Shown here piece after piece: positions 4,716 to 8,955 of a stretch of 8,955 nt of DNA. The stretch comes from Candidatus Tectimicrobiota bacterium (GTDB lineage Bacteria > UBA8248 > JACPRG01): positions 1 to 8,955 of the forward strand of contig JACPRG010000129.1 of assembly GCA_016190025.1 (NCBI GenBank), given 5' to 3'. The stretch's first letter is position 1; every line of letters starts with the position of its first letter. The notes under the pieces are model-generated. The model had not been told where the DNA came from, made no database searches, and saw only the letters and a program-made list of their open reading frames with translations. A program made the position numbers and the translations under genes.

Positions 4716-5012
4716 GCGGACCCCCGGCGGGTTTCCTTGGGCCGTCGCCCTCTCCGCCCTCCAGGGAATTTTCCCCTCGCCGTCCCGGTTTGCAAGGCGA
4801 TTTCGCGCGTTCGGCGAAAGGGAGCGGCCGGACCTGTCCAATTGACGCCCGAAGGGGTATGATTGACTTTCTGAAGGGAGGGTGTGGGTGTATCTTCCCG
4901 CGGAAGGACCGCGGCCGAGGAGTCCGGCGGGTCTTTTTCAGCCGGAAGGCCGTCCGGATTCGCGTCCTGACGCAAAGGTTGTTTTGTTTCCCGCGCAGAG
5001 AATGGGACCGAC
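4716..5012. other. Divergent intergenic region between CDF exporter and Lon-like protease
   Basis: This 297-nt gap must hold promoters for both directions. I find no pair of good hexamers on either strand: TATGAT at 4858-4863 is a fair plus-strand -10 but lacks a clear -35 at 17 bp, and a minus-strand TTGCAA-N17-AAAATT is weak. Small hairpins occur at 4894-4906 (CTTCC/GGAAG) and 4943-4958 (CCGGA/TCCGG), plus the terminator-like one at 4907-4938. No CIRCE or HrcA-type inverted repeat is present. There is no convincing gene here. Confidence 0.6.
4907..4938 (+). terminator. Terminator-like hairpin in the leader of the Lon-like gene
   Basis: Plus-strand GACC (4907-4910) and GCCG (4914-4917) pair with CGGC (4925-4928) and GGTC (4930-4933) around a 7-nt loop, with a small internal asymmetry, followed at once by five T residues (4934-4938). 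Since it lies 74 nt before the start codon with no gene upstream on this strand, it would be an attenuator, if functional, not an end-of-gene terminator. Confidence 0.35.
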
Positions 5013-7646
5013 ATGAGCCGAAAAGACCTTGAGATCGCGCCCGAATCCTTGAGGTGGAGGTGCGACCCTTCCTTGTTCCCCTTCGAGAACACCCAAGAGT
5101 GCCCGCCCCTGGAGGGCATCATGGGGCAGGACCGGGCCAGCCGCGCCCTGGACTTCGGCCTCGGCATCGACCGGCCCGGTTTCAACGTCTACGTGGCGGG
5201 CGTGCCCGGAACCGGCCGGACGAGCATCAGCCTGGACTACTGCAAGCGGCGGGTGAAGGGCCGACCCGTGCCCAACGACTGGGTGTACGTCCACAACTTC
5301 CGCCATCCCGACCGGCCGCTGGCCCTCTCCCTTCCGCCGGGGCGCGGCAAACAGCTCCAGAAGGACACGGAGGAGTTCCTGCAGGACTTGCTCACGGACA
5401 TCCCCAAGGCCTTTGAGGGGGAGGACTACGAGCGGGAGCGGAGCAAGGTCGTCGAGGCGAGCCAGGGCAGGCAGCAGGCGCTCTTCCGGGAGCTCGAAGA
5501 GAAGGCGAAAAAAGAGGGGTTCACCATCCGGACGACCCAGTTCGGCTTCGCCCTGGTCCCGGTCCTCAACGACCAGGCGTTGACCGACGAGCAGTACAAC
5601 GCCCTCAACCCGGACGTGCGGGAGGCGATAGAGAAAAAGCGCCTCGCCTTCAACCAGCAGCTCGGCGAGTTTTTCAAGAAGATGAAGGCCCTGGAGAAAG
5701 AGGTCCGGGAGCGGGCGCGCGCCCTGCAGCGCGAGGTGGGCCTGCGCATCACCACGCTTCTCATGCAGGGGTTGCGGGATTCCTACGGCGAGTTCCCCGG
5801 GGTCTTGGACTATTTCGACCAGGTGCAGGAGAGCATCCTCTCCCGCTTGGAAGAGTTCCGCAAGGGTGTTCCGGAGGCCCCTTCCGAGGGTGCGAGCCAG
5901 GAGGAAGGGGGCGGCGAGGCGGGGGAGACCCAGGCGGCGGCGCCCGGCGGCCCCGGCATGCGCGTGACGCCGCCGGGCCGCGACCCCTTCGCTCACTACC
6001 GCGTGAACGTCTTCGTGGACAACTCCGAGCTGGAGCATCCCCCGGTCATTTTCGAGCATAACCCGACCTACCAGAACCTGTTCGGCATGATCGAAAAAAA
6101 GGCGTTCCTCGGCACGTACTTCACCGACCAGACGATGATCAAGGCGGGCTCGGTGAGCCGGGCGAACGGGGGGTATCTCATCTTCCACGCGCTGGACGCC
6201 CTCATGAATCCGGGTGTCTGGAGCGCCCTGAAGCGGACCCTGCGGACGCGCCAGCTCCAGATCGAGGAGTTGGGGGAGACGCTGGGGTGGTTCACGCTGG
6301 GCGGCATGAAGCCCATGCCCATCCAGACCGATCTGAAGGTGCTGATGATCGGCAACCCCTACATCTACCAGCTCCTCTACCTCTACGACGAGGACTTCCG
6401 GAAGCTGTTCAAGGTCAAGGTGGACTTCGATGTCCGCATGGACCTGGAAGACGGCCACCTGATGGAGTACGCGGCCTTCATCGCCTGCCGGTGCGCGCAG
6501 GACGGGCTGCCGCCCTTCCACCGGGACGCGGTGGCCCGCATCGTCGAGCACGCCGCCCGGTACGTGGACGACCAGAAGAAGCTCTCCACCCGCCTCAGCG
6601 AGATTCAGGACCTGATGTATGAGGCCACCTACTGGTCTCAGCGCAACGACAACCACGTGGTCCGCGCGACGGACGTGCAGCGGGCGCTGGAGGAGCGAAA
6701 GGCCCGGTCCAACCTCGTCGAGGAGCGGCTCCAGGAGCTCATCACCGAAGACATCCTGCTCGTGGACACCACGGGGGAGGTGGCGGGCCAGGTCAACGGC
6801 CTGGCCGTGTTCGACCTGGGCGACTACCGCTTCGGCAAGCCCTCGCGCATCACCGCCCAGACGTACATGGGCGAGGAAGGCGTCATCAACATCGAGCGGG
6901 AATCCAAGATGTCCGGCCGGATCCACGACAAAGGGGTCCTCATCCTCTCCGGCTACCTGGGGGGCCAATACGGGTGGGGACGCCCCATGTCTCTTTCCGC
7001 CAGCATCTGCTTCGAGCAGTCCTACGAGGGCGTGGAAGGCGACAGCGCCTCCTCCACCGAGCTCTACGTCCTCCTCTCCAGCCTCTCCGGGCTTCCCATC
7101 CAGCAGGGGATCGCCGTCACCGGCTCGGTCAACCAGCACGGGGTCATCCAGCCCATCGGCGGGGTGAACGAGAAGATCGAGGGGTTCTTCCAGGTCTGCA
7201 AGGCCCGGGGGCTGACGGGAGACCAGGGGGTCATCATCCCCAAGCAGAACGTCGGCCACCTGATGCTCGATGAAGAGGTGATCGAGGCCGTCAGGCAAGG
7301 AAAGTTCCACATCTACGCCGTCTCCTGCGTGGACGAGGGGATCGAGATCCTCACCGGCGTTCCAGCCGGGGCGCGCGGCGAAGACGGCGCCTTCCCCGAG
7401 GGGACGATCCACGCTCTGGTGGACGCCCGGCTGCAGGAGTTGGCCGAAGGCTTTCGCGAGTTCGGGCGGCCGGGAGGCCACTCGGGGGAGGCGGAGGGGG
7501 AGGAGCCGGAGCCCCTGCCGGAGGACCCGCCTTTGCCGCCCGGCCCGGGAGGGGCCGGTCCGAAGGGGGAGGAGCTGCCGGGGCCGCCGATTCCATGCTC
7601 GGAAGACGACCCCGAGGACCCCGACGAGGACGAGCTTTCGCGCTGA
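5013..7646 (+). CDS. Lon-like protease of the COG1067 / LonB-LonC type
   Basis: 877 residues. Order: an N-terminal AAA-like segment with FNVYVAGVPGTGRTS (57-71), a long charged helical insertion (about 115-290), a low-complexity linker (285-323), the second half of the AAA-like module with GGYLIFHALDALMNP (386-400) and a sensor-like GNP (448-450), a helical lid (about 480-575), and the S16 Lon protease domain (about 580-785). The catalytic dyad is intact: S678 in GDSAS and K721 in GGVNEKIEG. The Walker A loop has Arg69 in place of the invariant Lys, and the Walker B site lacks the usual Asp-Glu pair. I recall the same Arg in relatives; LonC from Meiothermus is reported to work without ATP. 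This protein is therefore probably an ATP-independent or weakly ATP-dependent cytoplasmic protease. A 90-residue acidic, proline-rich tail (786-877) follows the protease domain and looks disordered. ATG 5013 has only a weak GGGA site upstream, but homology begins right there. Confidence 0.93.
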   Translation: MSRKDLEIAPESLRWRCDPSLFPFENTQECPPLEGIMGQDRASRALDFGLGIDRPGFNVYVAGVPGTGRTSISLDYCKRRVKGRPVPNDWVYVHNFRHPDRPLALSLPPGRGKQLQKDTEEFLQDLLTDIPKAFEGEDYERERSKVVEASQGRQQALFRELEEKAKKEGFTIRTTQFGFALVPVLNDQALTDEQYNALNPDVREAIEKKRLAFNQQLGEFFKKMKALEKEVRERARALQREVGLRITTLLMQGLRDSYGEFPGVLDYFDQVQESILSRLEEFRKGVPEAPSEGASQEEGGGEAGETQAAAPGGPGMRVTPPGRDPFAHYRVNVFVDNSELEHPPVIFEHNPTYQNLFGMIEKKAFLGTYFTDQTMIKAGSVSRANGGYLIFHALDALMNPGVWSALKRTLRTRQLQIEELGETLGWFTLGGMKPMPIQTDLKVLMIGNPYIYQLLYLYDEDFRKLFKVKVDFDVRMDLEDGHLMEYAAFIACRCAQDGLPPFHRDAVARIVEHAARYVDDQKKLSTRLSEIQDLMYEATYWSQRNDNHVVRATDVQRALEERKARSNLVEERLQELITEDILLVDTTGEVAGQVNGLAVFDLGDYRFGKPSRITAQTYMGEEGVINIERESKMSGRIHDKGVLILSGYLGGQYGWGRPMSLSASICFEQSYEGVEGDSASSTELYVLLSSLSGLPIQQGIAVTGSVNQHGVIQPIGGVNEKIEGFFQVCKARGLTGDQGVIIPKQNVGHLMLDEEVIEAVRQGKFHIYAVSCVDEGIEILTGVPAGARGEDGAFPEGTIHALVDARLQELAEGFREFGRPGGHSGEAEGEEPEPLPEDPPLPPGPGGAGPKGEELPGPPIPCSEDDPEDPDEDELSR

Positions 7647-7826
7647 GGCTGCTTCTTCCGCCGGGCTCACCGTTCACAAGGGGGGCCTTTCTTCGCGCTT
7701 CCTTTCATTCTCTTTCGCGGTCGGGCTGTGGATTCCTCTGCGCGCCGCCTGAGAGCGGCCGGGGAATATCTTCCGCTGAAAAAGCGTTTTCTCAATGATG
7801 TGGCTCGTCTCTCGTCGGAAGGGAAG

Positions 7827-8426
7827 ATGAAAGGTCCAGCGAAAGTCTTGCTTCCACGCGTTCTCCTGCCGCTTCTGGCAGCGGGTCTTCTGTTGTTGCT
7901 TTCTGTCTTTTTGAAAATCCCGCTCTTGGGGTCGTGGACGAGTGGCCGGAGCGTCCCGGTCGTTTCTTCCAAGGCCCTCGCGGCTGAGCCGGGAAGGCTG
8001 GCGCCGGATTTCGACCTGCCGGCCTTGGGGGGAACCCGCGTGCGCCTGGGCTCCCTTCGGGGAAAGGTGGTCCTCCTCAATTTCTGGGCCACCTGGTGTC
8101 CGCCCTGCCGGAGCGAGATGCCGTCCATGGAAGCGATCTACCAGGAGCTCAAGGGACCCGATTTTGAGATTCTTGCTGTGAGCATCGATTCGGGCGACAA
8201 GAAAGGCGTCGCCTCGTTCGCGAAAGAGTTGAAGCTGACGTTCCCGATCCTGCTCGACCCGGACATGAAGGCCATGGAACGGTTTGGCGTCCGCGGCCTC
8301 CCGACGACCTTCCTCATCGACCGCCGGGGGAAGATCGCCTCCGTGGACGTAGGCCCGCGGGACTGGTCCGCGAAAGAGATGAAAGAGCGGGTGCAGGGAC
8401 TTATCGGCCGCCGGCTCAGTTCCTGA
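7827..8426 (+). CDS. TlpA/ResA-like membrane-anchored thiol-disulfide oxidoreductase
   Basis: 199 residues from ATG 7827, preceded by GGAAGGGAAG. An uncleaved anchor (hydrophobic residues about 7-35 after Lys2/Lys6) holds the protein at the outer face of the inner membrane. Then come a linker and a thioredoxin-fold domain of the AhpC/TSA-Redoxin type: LAPDFDLPALGG (58-69), VVLLNFWATWCPPCRSEMPS (81-100) with active-site Cys91 and Cys94, VSIDSGDK (118-125), and the cis-proline loop GLPTTFLID (157-165, Pro159). Relatives reduce disulfides in exported proteins, often apocytochrome c. No cytochrome-maturation gene is visible, so the substrate is unknown. An upstream in-frame start at 7728 lacks a ribosome site and is not conserved in sequence character. 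The 180-nt gap after the protease gene has no clear terminator, so co-transcription is possible. Confidence 0.92.
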   Translation: MKGPAKVLLPRVLLPLLAAGLLLLLSVFLKIPLLGSWTSGRSVPVVSSKALAAEPGRLAPDFDLPALGGTRVRLGSLRGKVVLLNFWATWCPPCRSEMPSMEAIYQELKGPDFEILAVSIDSGDKKGVASFAKELKLTFPILLDPDMKAMERFGVRGLPTTFLIDRRGKIASVDVGPRDWSAKEMKERVQGLIGRRLSS

Positions 8427-8580
8427 GCTGCGCTGGAGGTTTTGGTCGAGAGGATTCGGAAAGACGGCGCTTGTTTTTGACACCTGAGAATTTGACAAAC
8501 GCGTCCTTTTGGGCGAATTTAAAGAAACAGTTGAAGATTCTTCCCAAGGGCGAATCTGGTTCGCTGCTCCGGGGGGGCTG

Positions 8581-8877
8581 ATGGGAAAGAAAACAGTCGC
8601 GCTTCTCGCATTGACCTTTTTCCTCCTGGCGGCTGGCTCTTTGGCCATTTCTTTTTCCCCTTCTGCAGATAGGCACTCCACGCCGCTCTCTTCCTGCGTT
8701 CCAGATTCATCCTGCTTCTCCTTTCCCGCTCCTGCTTGCGAGGTCCTTGTAGAAGAGGGTCAGTTCCTGGGAAACCCGTACCTTGAGACAATGGGCAGCC
8801 TGTTTGTTTGGACACTCCGGCTGCAAGACCAGACCGCTATCTCCCCCGAACCTCCTCCTCCGAAGCAGCCGGCCTGA
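8581..8877 (+). CDS. Small putative secreted or membrane-anchored protein, function unknown
   Basis: 98 residues from ATG 8581, with a G-rich stretch (CCGGGGGGG) just upstream. I do not recognise the family with confidence. The N-terminus, MGKKTVALLALTFFLLAAGS, is a textbook export signal (two lysines, then a hydrophobic core). The rest is short and rich in Ser, Pro and Thr, with three cysteines in the span SSCVPDSSCFSFPAPAC (residues 37-53), and ends in PEPPPPKQPA. Small proteins with a signal, a few cysteines and a proline-rich end are sometimes found next to metal-efflux or redox genes; the TlpA-like protein 154 nt upstream fits a periplasmic thiol theme, but this is speculation. Codon use is less GC-biased than in neighbouring genes. 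An earlier TTG start at 8509 is unlikely because it would bury the signal sequence. Confidence 0.5.
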   Translation: MGKKTVALLALTFFLLAAGSLAISFSPSADRHSTPLSSCVPDSSCFSFPAPACEVLVEEGQFLGNPYLETMGSLFVWTLRLQDQTAISPEPPPPKQPA

Positions 8878-8955
8878 TTTTCTGACGTCCCCGGCCGGTC
8901 TAAGCGCAGCGCTTCCCCCGCATCTTTTTGCGTCGAAACCAGCCGGGTTCCAAGG
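8878..8955. other. Terminal intergenic stretch
   Basis: No gene is visible in the last 78 nt. A short near-palindrome AAGCGCAGCGCTT lies at about 8900-8912, followed after some C residues by CATCTTTTTGCG. The stem-loop is too tight and too far from the T-run for a confident terminator call. Confidence 0.4.

Noticed and set aside
4938..7670. A 910-codon open frame on the minus strand antisense to the Lon-like protease gene
   Set aside because: It mirrors a high-GC coding sequence, has no recognisable domain, and the plus strand encodes an unmistakable protease. Long antisense frames are expected at this base composition.
7777..7794. Near-palindrome TGAAAAAGCGTTTTCTCA upstream of the TlpA-like gene as an operator
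   Set aside because: Imperfect, single copy, not tied to a recognisable promoter or to a known regulator in the window.
8414..8428. GCTCAG-TTC-CTGAGC hairpin across the stop codon of the TlpA-like gene
   Set aside because: The stem is short, the loop only 3 nt, and the nearest T-run is too far downstream to make a terminator.

Overview
The window is GC-rich bacterial DNA. A TlpA-type membrane-anchored thioredoxin, a CDF metal exporter, a single-domain cold-shock protein and a Lon-like protease of the COG1067 type together suggest a high-GC Gram-negative-type bacterium. Desulfobacterota, Acidobacteriota or a similar environmental lineage would fit, but no marker fixes the phylum. I see no rRNA, tRNA, CRISPR array, insertion sequence or phage gene.

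Left part (1-3190), all genes on the minus strand. Read in the direction of transcription: a BNR/Asp-box beta-propeller protein, an overlapping MoaD/ThiS-like protein ending in a bare Gly-Gly, then a VapB-type ribbon-helix-helix antitoxin overlapping a PIN-domain toxin. A second, decayed copy of the same block follows: the last codons of a moaD-like gene, the promoter, an intact second antitoxin, and only the first ~18 codons of a frameshifted PIN toxin. A DUF2442 gene running off the left edge comes last. I read this as a diverged tandem duplication. Both antitoxin promoters have the same TTGACG-N17-(T/A)ACATT core, with two adjacent 10-bp repeats over the -10 element, and one antitoxin start codon lies where transcription should begin (a leaderless mRNA).

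Middle part (3162-4715), minus strand: a promoter for the propeller operon, a cold-shock gene with a classic intrinsic terminator, about 150 nt of densely nested inverted repeats, and a CDF cation exporter with an Asn-Asp/Asp-Asp metal site.

Right part (4716-8955), plus strand: a leader with a terminator-like hairpin, an 877-residue Lon-like protease with an intact Ser-Lys dyad but degenerate Walker motifs, a TlpA/ResA-like thiol-disulfide protein, and a small putative secreted protein of unknown function.

No single large new system stands out. The most unusual material is the duplicated moaD-vapBC block with its leaderless, tandem-operator promoters, the MoaD-propeller gene pair, and the nested palindromic element at 3684-3829. 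All homology statements come from reading motifs by eye; no searches were run.
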